NCBI GenBank assembly: GCA_019096195.1
Contig: JAGTXK010000113.1
Coordinates: 1-64,000, forward strand
DNA from: Boletus sp. NGJ
Lineage: Eukaryota; Basidiomycota; Agaricomycetes; Boletales; Boletaceae
Length of the DNA stretch: 64,000 nucleotides
Reading direction: 5' to 3'
Positions 1 through 11,018 of the stretch are shown here, in pieces. Both the position numbers and the translations under genes were made by a program. Each line of letters opens with the position of its first letter. The first letter of the stretch is position 1. The notes under the pieces were generated by a model. That model was not told the origin of the DNA, ran no database searches, and was given only the letters and a program-made list of their open reading frames with translations.

Positions 1-355
1 TGTCGAAGTTGAGGGACAGTGAGCGTCTGGTTAGAAATTTGCGAGATGCCCAGTTTATATATTTTGGATGGTGGCGACTTTTGTGTAGTGGCGTACTGAG
101 GGGGTGAGTTGTTAACCAGAGCAGGAAGAGCGCTGCGGGAAAGAGCATCGTTGTGAGAGAAGCTGAGACACTGAGGAGAGCAGTTATCAATGATCCGAGA
201 TTGTGAGCGGGACCAATGAATCACGATTTGAGCGGGAACGAACACCTGCACCGCTGAATCAAACGCAGGTTTTGATTTTGACCAATGGTGGCAAAAAGTG
301 TATTAGAGAAACATGGTACAGTCTGAAGGCATAAGTCGTGGGTGCAGAATCGACA
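1..355. other. Intergenic, left edge
   Basis: No convincing coding frame is seen. The right part is the 3' flank of the minus-strand PHS1-like gene, and the left part may be the promoter of a gene beyond the window edge. An AT-rich tract near position 54-66 is TATA-like but cannot be assigned to a gene. Confidence 0.5.
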
Positions 356-1113
356 TTAGTTTGTTTTTGCTCTATCCTTTGGCTTTGCGCCGAGTTTTTG
401 AGGCTTTTGTGGGCCAAGGACCTTGCGGCGTGTGCGGATCATGTGAGTATACATGACATAGAGGCCTAAGGAAGACATTAGCGAGGGACGAGGGGAAACA
501 CGTGACGAGAAGTACCAGGGATCCAGATCAAGACCATTGCGGCTTTGAGCCAATCCTCGAGGGTCCAGTTGGCGTAGAGACCGTTCTGCCACTCTGAGAT
601 GGTGCTGAGGGCGAGGAGAGCCTCGCTGCCTGCGCCAAGGGGGTAGAGGAGATAAAAGGAGGAGTAGCGCAGCCAGGTGAGCCACGGAGGGGGGTGGATG
701 CCGAGAAGACCGAGGGCGTAGTAGGAATAGCGGGGTACCTCGGCGAGGGACCAAGCCAAGACCATGGTGGTGTAGATGGGGCTCGCGTGGGTGGAGGAGA
801 AGCGGGCGACAATGGCCCAGACGAGGATCAGACGAGAAGAGACCTGGGAAAAGGTTGTGGGGAGAGGCGACCTGACGAGACCGAGGAGGACATGGAGGAC
901 CTCGAGTGCGGCGAGCGACTGGACGGGGGCGAGCACGGGCCAAGAGTGCGGATATGTGGGCGGTACGAAGGGGATGAGGAAGGAGGCGATGTGAGTTGAG
1001 AGCGCGTTTGACGAGGTGTAGCGAGACGGTGAATGTGCGAGACCGACGAGGGTGGCGACGAGGACGACGAGCCAGCCGAGTGCAGCGACGACGTTGAAGG
1101 CGAGGAGGTACAT
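356..1113 (-). CDS. PHS1: Very-long-chain (3R)-3-hydroxyacyl-CoA dehydratase (PHS1/HACD family)
   Basis: This ER membrane enzyme removes water from 3-hydroxyacyl-CoA in the third step of very-long-chain fatty acid elongation, feeding sphingolipid synthesis. Splicing one intron (466-515) gives 235 residues, close to the 217 of yeast Phs1. The family block LGLVRSPLPTTFSQVSSR is present. So are the RY..YY segment and WLRYSSFYLLYPLGAGSE, which carries the catalytic Tyr (in LLYPLG) and Glu (in GSE). Hydrophobic segments fit about six membrane helices, and the tail ends in lysine-rich sequence (KPQKLGAKPKDRAKTN) suitable for ER retrieval. The start ATG sits directly before the first helix, as expected for the family. 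It diverges from the bZIP gene on its right with about 150 bases between start codons. Confidence 0.93.
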
Positions 1114-1264
1114 GAGATTATTATGTAATATAATAGCTGACTAATATGTTGAGATGGCAGTGTTACAAACAAGCGACAACAACTTGCTGTCGACCCCGTT
1201 TTTTCTTACTAATACTCGCGCCCCTCCCCAAACGCGAGTCGATCATTGTCATCCTCTCCCCGCC
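1114..1264. promoter_or_regulatory. Divergent promoter of PHS1-like and bZIP genes
   Basis: The 151 bases between the two start codons are AT-rich near the PHS1 side. They contain TTATGTAA (1121-1128) and TGACTAA (1138-1144), both resembling sites bound by fungal AP-1/Yap-type bZIP proteins. Because the right-hand gene encodes such a factor, autoregulation is a reasonable inference but is not shown by sequence alone. Confidence 0.45.
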
Positions 1265-2105
1265 ATGCTTCAGTACCAGCAACAGCAGCAGCAACAACAA
1301 CAGCCATCGGATGCACTCACCTCCCATACGACACCCGTCATGCGTCTCCGCGATGATCCACAACCACCGACACCGAATCCGTCCTCGTCACAACCCGCGC
1401 AACACCAGCAGCAGCTCACATCCACTGCCCGTCAGTCTCGCAAGCGCAAAACACCACCGTCATCCGCACCAAGTCAGACCCAGCAACATCCCCCTCCCCC
1501 TCCCCCGCCGGGCATTCATCTCGGCCAGATGCTTCCCCCTCCACATGCCCTCATGCCCCCCGGTATGGGCCACCCCCCGATGTACCAGTACGCACCTCCC
1601 GAATATGCGCAACCACCGCCCCCGCCACCACCGGGTGAACCTTCCCAGCAGGCACTCAACGGCCAGGACTCCGACCCGTCACAGGATCCCCAAAAGTCCG
1701 GCGGTCGCCAGCTCAGCCAGAGCAAGCGCGCCGAGCAAAACAGGAAAGCCCAGAGAGCCTTTAGAGAGCGGAGGGACCAGTACGTTCCAGTTGTCCTTGT
1801 CAGCACGTCACTCACCTCTTCAAACTAGACGTGTCAAGGCCCTCGAGTCTCGGTCTCAACTCCTCGATGCCGCGCTTGCATCCGCCGACGAGGCAAATCG
1901 GCGCTGGGAAGAATGCAGAGCCCTCGTCGATCAACTCCGCATGGAGAATGCCGCTCTCCGTGCCGCTCTCAGTGGCCAAGCTCAGCTCGGTGGCTCGTTG
2001 GCACCAGGCCAAATATTGGCCAACGCACCGCCGCAGCCGCCACAACAAACACAGGATGGCAGGCCAGAAGGGGAAAAGCTGGAGACTCCTGCGCCAAAGG
2101 AGTAA
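1265..2105 (+). CDS. bZIP transcription factor, KapC/Yap-like
   Basis: A nuclear DNA-binding protein. Removing intron 1780-1828 joins the basic region SKRAEQNRKAQRAFRERR to a leucine zipper (RVKALESRSQLLDAAL, then an RMENAALRAAL stretch), giving 263 residues. The N-x-x-A-Q-x-x-F-R signature of the basic region is that of the fungal AP-1 (Yap/Pap1) group, and the overall sequence resembles the KapC proteins. The N-terminal half is low complexity: a poly-Gln run encoded by CAG/CAA repeats and two poly-Pro runs. The C-terminus is proline- and glutamine-rich. I see no Cys-rich domain like that of Yap1, so redox control cannot be inferred. The start at 1265 was chosen because the upstream in-frame sequence to 1154 has no conserved character; 1154 remains possible. 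Confidence 0.88.
1277..1303 (+). repeat. CAG/CAA trinucleotide run
   Basis: About nine consecutive Gln codons mixing CAG and CAA near the N-terminus of the bZIP factor. The CAA interruptions make it less prone to slippage than a pure CAG tract. Confidence 0.8.
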
Positions 2106-2897
2106 CAGAGAGGATCCTGGCACGGCGCAGGGTCGCGCATCGTTCTGTCCGCATATTTGTTCATCTTCTCAATAGTAACCCCCACCCAGGCCACGCACCG
2201 AGACTGTCTCTCCTTTTTGCCAAACCCGAGACCTGTAGTAGTGACCACAACGTATTTTGCGATGTTAGACATGACCTATTTCTTCGTGTCGCACGTTGCT
2301 TGAACACGGTCGTGGGAGGTCATGATGGTGAGAGGAGACGAAGAGCTGGAAATGCTGACAAGAGCAGCGGATGGAACGTTTTATGTAACCACAAAGCTTT
2401 GTCATCTCCTCCCCGTTCCGTCGTTGTGACCCGCTCCACCATCATCCCCGGACAACGTCCTTGACCCCCCAGTGCACCGGGAGACCCTCTGCTCGTCGTC
2501 GCACAGTCTCGGACGCATCCCTTACGGTGGGGGCATCATTCCGGACCGAGTCTCGGAACGCAACTTTGTGCGGAATTAAACAGCGCTGATTGACCGGCGG
2601 GGAGGTTGTGTCGCGCTGCCCAGCGTTGACCGCAATGCCATGGTCACCGTCGTGTTCCGGTGGACAGGGCAGGCGTGATCCTGATATCATGTACTTACAT
2701 TACATCCCCGCCCTCTCGGCGATGCTGTGGACTGCGGATATACTATATCACTGCGTACGACGACGAGACTTGGAAACGACAGCGAGCTCGGTGCGACACA
2801 GCCCTGAGCCAACGGTTTTGATCAAACGCGGTGCAACGCAACCCATGAAAAATAGCAGCTCATTTCTCACCGCAACAATAATGCTGTCTCGCGCTCA
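2106..2897. other. Intergenic between bZIP gene and phospholipase B
   Basis: About 790 bases holding the bZIP 3' flank and the phospholipase B promoter. Open frames here are short and show no family resemblance. No RNA gene, repeat or transposon remnant is recognised. Confidence 0.5.
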
Positions 2898-5421
2898 ATG
2901 ATTGTTTCTCTCTCCTTTCTGCTGTCGATATCGTCTGTTGCTGCCCAGGGCTCCATCGCTGACTATGCCCCAACTCTCAACGTCCCATGCCCACAAACAT
3001 CCAACGGTGTCCTCGTGCGCACATTCACCCCACAAAATCAGGCGTTGAACCCTCAGGAAGGGTCATACGTTGCCGCAAGGGAATCGAAGGTCATTCCAAG
3101 CGCATGGTCAGACTGGGTCGGGAACGGTTCCGCCGTCGGGTACGATTTCTCCCTCTTCAACGCGTCTTTGCCAAAGTTAGGTATCGCACTTGGCGGCGAG
3201 GGCTATCGCACCGCACAGTTCGGGGCAGGTGTCTTGTCAGCGTTGGATGCGAGAAACAACACCGCAAAATCATTGGGCACAGGCGGACTGCTCCAGGTCG
3301 CCTCGTATCTTGCTGGCTCATCAGGTACATCACGCGCTGCGTGCTGTCGCCCAATGTCTTGACGATGTCTCCTAGGTGGATCATGGCTTACAGCATCGTT
3401 GTCGCTGAACGATTGGCCGAGTCCGTCTACATTGGTGTACGGAGACGGTGCCAGTCTATCAGGATGGATGCTAGACCTGGATCTCGTTGCCCCATCCAGC
3501 CTCAATATGGGCGACGCAAACAACCAAGAGTATTGGGGAAGCATCCTTGCAAGCGTCGAGGCCAAGGCCAATGCATCAATGTCCGTTCTTCCCTCGTCTT
3601 CATGTGTTCATGTTGACACGCCCTACTGTAGCGATACCAGCATCACCGACCTGTGGGGGCGAGCAGTCTCGTACCACTTCTTGAATCAAACGACCAGAAG
3701 TAACTTTTACACTAATAATACTGGACATGGCGCTGGCCAGCTTTGGTCTCAGATTCCACTCTTGCCCTCTTACACCAATCAGTCGATGCCATTCCCCATC
3801 ATAACCGCTGATTCACTACCCTCGGGATCTAATTCAACATCGGTCGCGTCTTTGGATTCGATTGTCTACGAGGCAAGTGCTCAATCGTTCTCATTTGTTC
3901 GTTTGGCTGATCGTAGCAGTTCACACCACTCGAGTTTGGCTCTTGGGATCCAAATCTATCTGCTATGGTTCCAATGGCTTACTCAGGCACGCATCTAATG
4001 AATGGACTTGTCCCTAGTACATCCGCTTGCGTGATGGGGTTTGATCAAGCGGCTTTTATGATGGGTTCGAGTGCAAGCTTCTTCAACGTATTATCTCTCT
4101 GTATTTTCTTATCCGTGTTCCTCGTAACCTTTCTTGTGGCAGGGGCCGAACGGCAATTTCACAGGTTTCAACAACCAGAATGGCGATGTCACTGGAATGC
4201 AGTTCCTTTATGAACAACTTTCATCGAGGGTGCAATCGCGTTCCTTTAATGTCGCCAATTGGCCGAACGTGAGTGGACCTTTGCTGCGGGCCAAAAGACC
4301 CATATCTTATGATACGAAAGGCATTCCAAGGTGTCAACCCTGCCACGTTTCAGGATTCCTCCTCACAGTGGCTCTCACTTGTGGATGGTGGTTCCAACTC
4401 GGAGCAAATACCCCTAGGGACTCTATTCACGAAAGCAAGAACGCTCGACGTCATTGTCGCTGTGGATGCAAGCTCAGACGATCCTAATCGATGGCCAAAG
4501 TCAGTCACGGTCGTTGCGTCGTACGAATGACTCTGCGAACTAAACGTATGACAGTGGCACGACGCTTCTTACTACCTCGCAACGAATTTCTTCTCTCCTC
4601 TCGTCATCCCATCAGGCATTTCCTCCTATTCCATTATCAGCACAAGGCTTTGTCGCCGCGGGAGTAAATCAAAGACCAACGTTCTTTGGGTGTAGTCCAA
4701 CTCAAACTCCCCCAGAGTACCCTCTGATCATCTACATTCCCAATTCACCTCCGCTGGACGGAAGCCCCCCCGCGTCCAAGTATGTCTTCAACTCGTCCTC
4801 TCCCCTTCCACGCACTCATGTTGCTCATTGACATCAAGTACCGGAGACCTTCAATTCTCCTACAGCCGTATTCAAACCGCCGTGCTCATCAATCAGGCTT
4901 TCCAAAACACCCTCGGTGGCTTCACACCAAACACCACCTCTCCAGACCCAAACTGGGGAAAATGTCTTCAATGCGCCGCGCTCGATCGGGCTCGGCTCGG
5001 CCTCACGCCTGCACCGACGCGATCAGACTTTTGTGTGCAGTGTTTCTCGCAGTATTGTTATGACCCGAGCAACCCACCGAGCGCGAGCGAGCTTCCAGGC
5101 AGAAATTACGTTTATTCAGATCCGGACCCGAGTGGGTTGGACAAGGTGGAGGAGTTCTTGAGTCGGGACAAGGGTGCCATCATCGGTGGGGCCGTGGCCG
5201 TGGCGATCTTGATCGGAGGAGGGATCGCGTTCATGTGAGTGTGTTTATCAAAACGACCCGACAATGGTCTCTGATTGACGTACACTACGTCCTGCAGTTT
5301 TTGGTGGCGGAAACGGAGGGAACGTAAAAATCGATATAGTCGCGTGGACGAGTTGAGAGACGACGACGAGCCTTGGAAGTACTACGACAGTTTTGAGATG
5401 CATCGGTTGTCACTCTTTTAG
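2898..5421 (+). CDS. Lysophospholipase / phospholipase B with C-terminal membrane anchor
   Basis: A secreted-pathway lipase of the fungal PLB/cPLA2 catalytic family that releases fatty acids from phospholipids and lysophospholipids. Eight exons give 713 residues. Introns are 3325-3375, 3873-3919 (a GC-AG intron, donor GCAAGT), 4088-4142, 4269-4320, 4500-4554, 4780-4838 and 5235-5297. A signal peptide (MIVSLSFLLSISSVAAQG) leads to IGIALGGEGYR (oxyanion region), the nucleophile motif AGSSGGSW and the catalytic Asp motif LVDGG. Many N-x-S/T sites are present. The end is unusual: instead of a GPI signal there is a TM helix (AIIGGAVAVAILIGGGIAF) followed by FWWRKRRERK and an acidic cytosolic tail. 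It converges with the coiled-coil gene to its right. Confidence 0.92.
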
Positions 5422-5583
5422 TTGTACAGGTTTCTTCGCAGTAGTATCATTCGGGACACTTCTTTTAGACTTAACTCTGTATACCTACCTGTCTTTCTTT
5501 TTTACTCCTGCATAAGAGACGCCTCGAGATGCAAAACTGGCCATGAGATTGACAAGATAGATAAAGCATACACAGGGGGTATA

Positions 5584-7850
5584 TCATATCAGTTCATCCA
5601 AAGTCATATCTCCAGGTCCGGGTAGATGTTCCAATATCACACGCTTGGTGGGACTTTGAGAAGGGGCGTTCAGGCTTTGGTCAGTCAGAGGTGGTCGGGA
5701 GACCCGGATGAACAGCGAACGTGGTTTGCTGTCCATTGGTACTACCGACGACTTGTACAATTCAATCTCGTGAAGCAGATCATCGTTTGACGCCACCAAC
5801 GTATCACGTTCGCGCGTGCACACGAGCAGTTTCTGTACCCGACCAAATATCTTGAGAACGGACGCGCGGAGAGTGAGAGCCGTACAAACCTGCTTCGTAT
5901 CTGCCAATTCCCTCCGTATCCGGTCCACATAAACTATCCTCTGCGCCGGATTGTGATGCCCGAGTATCTGAGCGTTGAATCGACTGAGACGTTCGGCTTC
6001 CTCCTCTGCCAGGTCGTTACGTGCTAAAAGTCCTTCTGTCTCATCCAACAACTTGTAGTACGCGTCTTGGAATCGAGAAGCGTCGGTCAGTTCGAGGTTC
6101 AAACTATGAACGCAATCAGTGACGGATAGCAGAGTCATTCGAAATGTGGACATACTGTTCCATCTCTGCCTTGAGCGTCTCTTCGGCCGTCTTGCTCATG
6201 GAAAGTTGCGCAGAAAGTTTCTGTGCTATTTCCCGTTCCTTCTGCAGGGCCACCTTATGCTGAGATACCTGTTCGCCGACTTGTTTCTCCAGCACGTTGA
6301 CCTTGTCCTGTAGGGCATCTCGATTTCGGCAAATCTCTGCTAGCGAGACTTGGTCGTTGGCGAGGTTGCGGTTTGCTTCCGCGAGCTCTGCTTGGAGTCT
6401 CTGAAGCTCGACGCTCGACGCTTCGCGAAGAGCAACGTGGCTGGCCACTTCCTCTGCCAAAGCGCGATTTGCAGACTGTTCTTGGCGAGTGGCATTCTCC
6501 AAAGCTCCTACTCGCAACCGCATGTTGTCCGCTAGATCACGGTAGAAATCGTGAGCTGCATTATGGTACTCGACAAGAGTTGCCAGAGCATGACCCTGCA
6601 CAATGTCGAGACAAAGAGCTGCGAGCTCGGTTTCGAAGCTAGAGATATCGTCCTCACGGCCGTGAGTTTGACCAAGACTATTCTCCTGGAGTAGTCGAGA
6701 ATAAAAAGCGATCTCTCCTTCAACATCTTGTAGCTGCTCAAAGAGGAGCTTGTTTTCCTCGTTGGCCTGGCGTATGAGATACGCTAGTTCTGTTACTTGA
6801 CCCTCCGAGTTGGCAAGCTTCCGCTCCAGACGTAACGAACGAGATTGCAATGCAAGGTGTTCCTCCTTCAAGGTGGCATGCACTTTGGTGGTCACCGTCG
6901 TCGACGCTAGTCGCGCATATTCTTCCGCCACACGACTGAGGGATATCCTGCATTGCTCCAGCTGCATTAAAAGTACCTCCTCTCGATCCTGGGCCTCATC
7001 TCGAGCGTCGTCGAGCCTCTTCACCATCCTTCTGCGCGACACTGAGCTGTTGCTGCAAGTTGGTGGAATCGGCGCGTAGTTTCACGGCTTCTTCGTCGGC
7101 TTTCTTCTTGAGGTCGTCCAAACAAGACTCGAGCATCTCTCGCTTCCTCATCTCTGCCACCAGTGTTTTCTCCAGTTCTGCCACTTTCCGATCACGTTCC
7201 TTGGCTTCCTCTTTCCGCTTCGCCTCCACGCTCGAAAGCGCCTTCCTAGTATCCCCATTCTCTGCTTCTCGCTTCGCAAGCTGGCTGCGCTCGTGCTCAC
7301 ACATGCGCAACTTGGTACGAAGTTCCCTGATCTCGGTCTGCTCAGCAGCACTCATATTTTTCAACTCCTGGACGCGTAACTCGTACGCATCGTTTTGTTT
7401 CTTCAACTTGTCCAGCTTCTCGGATTGTTCAGTGTTTGTCTTCGTCAAACGGGCAAGCTCAGATTTGTGGCGGTCGAGTTCCACTTGGTGCTACAAAGTC
7501 GCAGTCAGGGGTTGGGCGTGTCGCAACAAAGCGGGGGCGTACGGTTTTCTTGTCGTCTGCATGGATTTTTTCCAGATCTTCGATTCGCTTCAAGAGAACT
7601 GCATAGCGATCGTCCCCTGAGTGCTTGCCGGTAATCATTGGCGGCTTGGAATTTCTCGAGGCAGGTCGCGCGGTCGTACTGGATGTACTGGGCGCTGTGT
7701 CCAAGTCAGAAGTGCTTTTAATTTATGAAATCCATTGTACCTGAAACGTCTGAATCTTTGTCAGAAACCACTGCATATCTCTGGCCACTATTTCACCATG
7801 CGATACTCACCTTTTTCAGAGTTAAATCGTGGACCTTTGTTGAATAGCAT
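5584..7850 (-). CDS. Coiled-coil protein with HMMR-like C-terminal motif
   Basis: A largely alpha-helical protein of about 658 residues, most of it heptad coiled coil. The N-terminus MLFNKGPRF and the C-terminal segment ILGHHNPAQRIVYVDRIRRE resemble the ends of animal hyaluronan-mediated motility receptor (HMMR/RHAMM), a spindle-associated coiled-coil protein. A microtubule or spindle role is therefore an inference. Exons include 7811-7850, a 30-base mini-exon (7741-7770), 7543-7694, and 7490 down to 6156; later introns are 6104-6155 and 5833-5889. Between about 7040 and 6985 the frame must shift by one base. A 43- or 52-base intron would do it, but no junction is clearly best, and a one-base indel cannot be excluded. 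Confidence 0.75.
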
Positions 7851-8873
7851 GTCGTCGTCTCGTATGAGTACCGACGAGTATTGTAGTAACTTGTACAGCG
7901 AAACCACAATCAAACATGGCAAAACAAACGCGACGCGCACATCACATGATCAAAAATCAGTCGCGTCCAGAGAGGCTCAAATATGTGCATCATTTCATCG
8001 TATGTAACATCGTGATCATTCGTAACGGTCATGCAAACAAAATAAGGAGGGGAACGAAACTGGAACAAAGTGTCAAGACAAAAATCGAGGGAAGAGAGAG
8101 CACCAGTAATAAAATGTGGAGGGGGAAAAGAGTACGTGTCTGTGGACATGCAGGCAAGGCTGCATACGCCCAGGCATTGCGGAGTCTTGGAGTGAATCAA
8201 CGGAACGTAAATGAAAGGGGAGAAATAAATTAGAGGCCACGCTATGAGAAGCTTTTCTGAAAGTCCTGCCAGTGATACATGTCGGATCAGTCGACAATTG
8301 CGGTCCCCATCGAGGAGTGTTCGCACCAAACAGGTCAATATGCGACTAGTCCATAATGCATATCATAAAGGTGTGAGGTGGTGGAGTCTCTTGTATACCT
8401 GCATCAAGGAAGATCCTGGAAGATAAGGGATTGTATGATGTCGGAGAATGAGGAAAGCCATGCAGATACTCCACGCCGTGGATACCAAAAGAGACCGCAA
8501 GTGCGTGGGGATATGATGCGTATGTATGCATGATGGATACAGAACGATAAAGATTATCGACGCTTGAGCGTAATGGGTATAATTGAGGATGGAGCCGATG
8601 GTAGGAGGTGGATACAAGATGTAAATTCTGGTCGAAGAAGGATGGTGCGGTAGCGGAGAGATAGGATAGGGCGACGAGCGGGTATGAGTAGCTGCATTGA
8701 CATCGCTTGGAATGCTTGACATCAAGATAGGTGTAGAGCCCTGGTATTTCTCCTATCACGAAAACAGGCGGAACATTGCATTACAACACAGTAAATTGCA
8801 TGGTCGCAAGCAGGCTGCTCCAGGATCGTCCCCTTAGTCCTCTCCAGTACGCACCATCCCGCACAGCCAGTGC
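7851..8873. other. Intergenic upstream of coiled-coil gene, downstream of PSR-type gene
   Basis: About 1 kb. It should contain the promoter of the minus-strand coiled-coil gene (left) and the 3' untranslated region of the minus-strand phosphatase (right). Two minus-strand open frames of about 140 codons exist (7910-8338 and 8346-8759) but have no recognisable motifs, so I treat the region as non-coding. Confidence 0.5.
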
Positions 8874-10731
8874 TCAGAGTCCGCCGTCAAGGACACCCCG
8901 CACGTCCTTGACCTCACCGAGGTCGGCGAGGAAGGGGCACAGGTCGGTGAGTTCGGTGTCGTGGGGATCATTAAACCACGAAGAAACAGGAACTGCATTA
9001 TTGGGGTGGAAGATATATGAAGCCGGGGAATTATCCAGGATGATGGTATCGGCGATGGGGCGTCCTAATTGCGAAAGGTCCTGTAGATAATTTGAGATGC
9101 GTCCGCAGTCAGTGGCAATAGTGCGTACCTTGACATAATTACCCTTGTGGTTGTAACAACTCTCCCGGAATAGTCGATGAGAAACGACATGGTGAATGTC
9201 GAGTTTGTCCAAGACCGGGTCGGCGTACTATACGATGATTGAATCGACTGCTTAAGTCGCGAGCGAGAAAACAAAATTGACCTTGCTTAGGCTAGCGGTA
9301 AACACCACCACTTCGTATATCTCGCCCATCTTCTTCAGAAAGTTGTCGACGCCTGGCCGCTTAATGACGTACACGTTATGCCAATGGTACTCGATTTCCA
9401 CTGGCACGACGTAATCTGCGTGTTGTATGGACTACAAGATAAAGACTGAGCCGAGTGTGAAATGAATGCAACTGGCGTTTTTTTTTACCTTGAAGCTGCT
9501 GTGAACGAGGGTTTCGTCCAAGTCCAAAACGAGACATTTGCGCCCCGCGTGCTGAGGGGCAATGGGGGGCAGAAGCGGCCGCGGTGTACCGTCCTAAACG
9601 GAGTAAACCAGATGTGGGACAACCAGTCAGGGTAACACTTACTGGTCCAATTGGGATGCCAGCTCCCCCATTCATTATGAGGGCATCTTCGTCGTCCTCC
9701 TCCATGGGTTCTCCTTCCTCTGGTTCTGGTTCTTCGCCCTCGCCATGTCCCTCTTCGTCCGTAAAGCTACCATCAGATTCGGTTGTCGTTGAATGTGATG
9801 TGTCCCCGACACGGGGTTGCCCGGGAGCCGGAGATGTAAGTGATATGTCTGAATGCGGGATCGGTTGTGGAGAGAAAATGTCCGACCCCGTTGAGCCAGG
9901 CGGTTGTACTGCCCCACTCGTGACACCTTCGGTTTCTGAGATGGGTAACAACACTTTGGTTGGCGTTGGGGGGATGATGACTTCAACATCCTCGTCAGTT
10001 GCTGGGGATGAGTCCTTGGGAATCGAAATAGGTGGCGGGGCCACCTTTTCTCGTTCCTTCTCCTGGGACTCACCCTCGGAACGCTGTTTCTCACTTGGCA
10101 CGGGGGGATCTGCTGGTTTGCTCGTGCTCGAACCTTGGGCGGTGGGACGGGTCGCATCGGAGATGTCGATGTCGATGGCATGGGCACGGTCGTTGGGTGC
10201 GACACATGGGACGAGTTTGCGGACAAGTTTTGAAATAAAAGAAGCCTTCTTGGGGGAACGTTGTGAGCCAACCTTGGACTTGTTCACCTCTTTCGAGGGA
10301 GCACGTACAGGAGGGCTTTTATCAGGAACAGTGCCTGTGGAAGCGGGAGGTTTTGCGGCCTTTGGCTTGCGGGAGAACCTGCGACTGGTGTTGCTTGATG
10401 TTGTAGTGGAAGATCCGGTTGGGGTGGTATTCGGCTGCGTGGTGGAGGTGGCAGCAAGAGAGCTCTTGTCCCTGTCTTTCTCAGCATGGCGTGTACTGTC
10501 ACGCTCGTCTGGGGAGACGAAGGTGGAGACAGTGATGGACGGGTTCTGAGTGATGTCCTTGTCTACTTCGGTGGACGATGTGGGCGTGAGGTCGTGCGCC
10601 TGCGCACCGGGCTCGACGTGGGGTGGACCGGCCCCGTTTACGGAAGTCTGCGGCGGAGAGACGGAGGCGTCGTTGCGCTTCTCGGTGACCGTGTCTTCCG
10701 AGGGAGGCGAGGGGTCTTGAGGAGTTGCCAT
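8874..10731 (-). CDS. PSR1-type HAD phosphatase (NLI-interacting factor-like)
   Basis: A DxDxT/V-class protein phosphatase of the FCP1/SCP family, closest in plan to yeast Psr1/Psr2, which act at the plasma membrane in salt and stress responses. Five exons give 549 residues; introns are 9594-9642, 9432-9488, 9228-9281 and 9081-9128. The first about 360 residues are Pro/Ser/Thr-rich and disordered, with one basic patch ([13 protein letters not shown]) containing a Cys that might be lipid-modified. The catalytic domain starts at [17 protein letters not shown] and continues through [24 protein letters not shown] and DTIILDNSP to the terminal [10 protein letters not shown], so it is complete. An upstream in-frame extension lacks an ATG, so the start at 10731 is preferred. 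Confidence 0.9.
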
Positions 10732-11018
10732 GGGGTGTGCGGGGGTCGAAAACGAGGAGAAAAAAGGTGAGAAAGAAAAGGGAAGAGGAGGGAAGCTTGG
10801 GAGTGAGTATGTGGAAGTTGTGGGGGGTATTTGTGGGTATTGGAGGGGGAGGGGAGGAAGAGAAGGGGATGGGGTGGATGGAGGAGGACGCGAAGAGTGG
10901 GGCCAAGTTTTTGTACGAAAGTCTTCGCACGCGGTCGTCTGTGTCGAGACAACGTGCAAACAATGTGGTGCTGGTCATTCGCAAAAAAGTACACGACAAT
11001 ATTTATTACACCGCTCTC

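Noticed and set aside
8346-8759. Two overlapping minus-strand frames of 120-137 codons as a possible small gene
   Set aside because: No motif, no sensible splice partners, and they lie in the expected 3' untranslated region of the phosphatase gene.
9584-10549. A 321-codon plus-strand open frame
   Set aside because: It is antisense to the low-complexity Pro/Ser/Thr-rich first exon of the PSR-type phosphatase. Its own sequence is Ser/Gly-biased without motifs, as expected for the complement of such codons.
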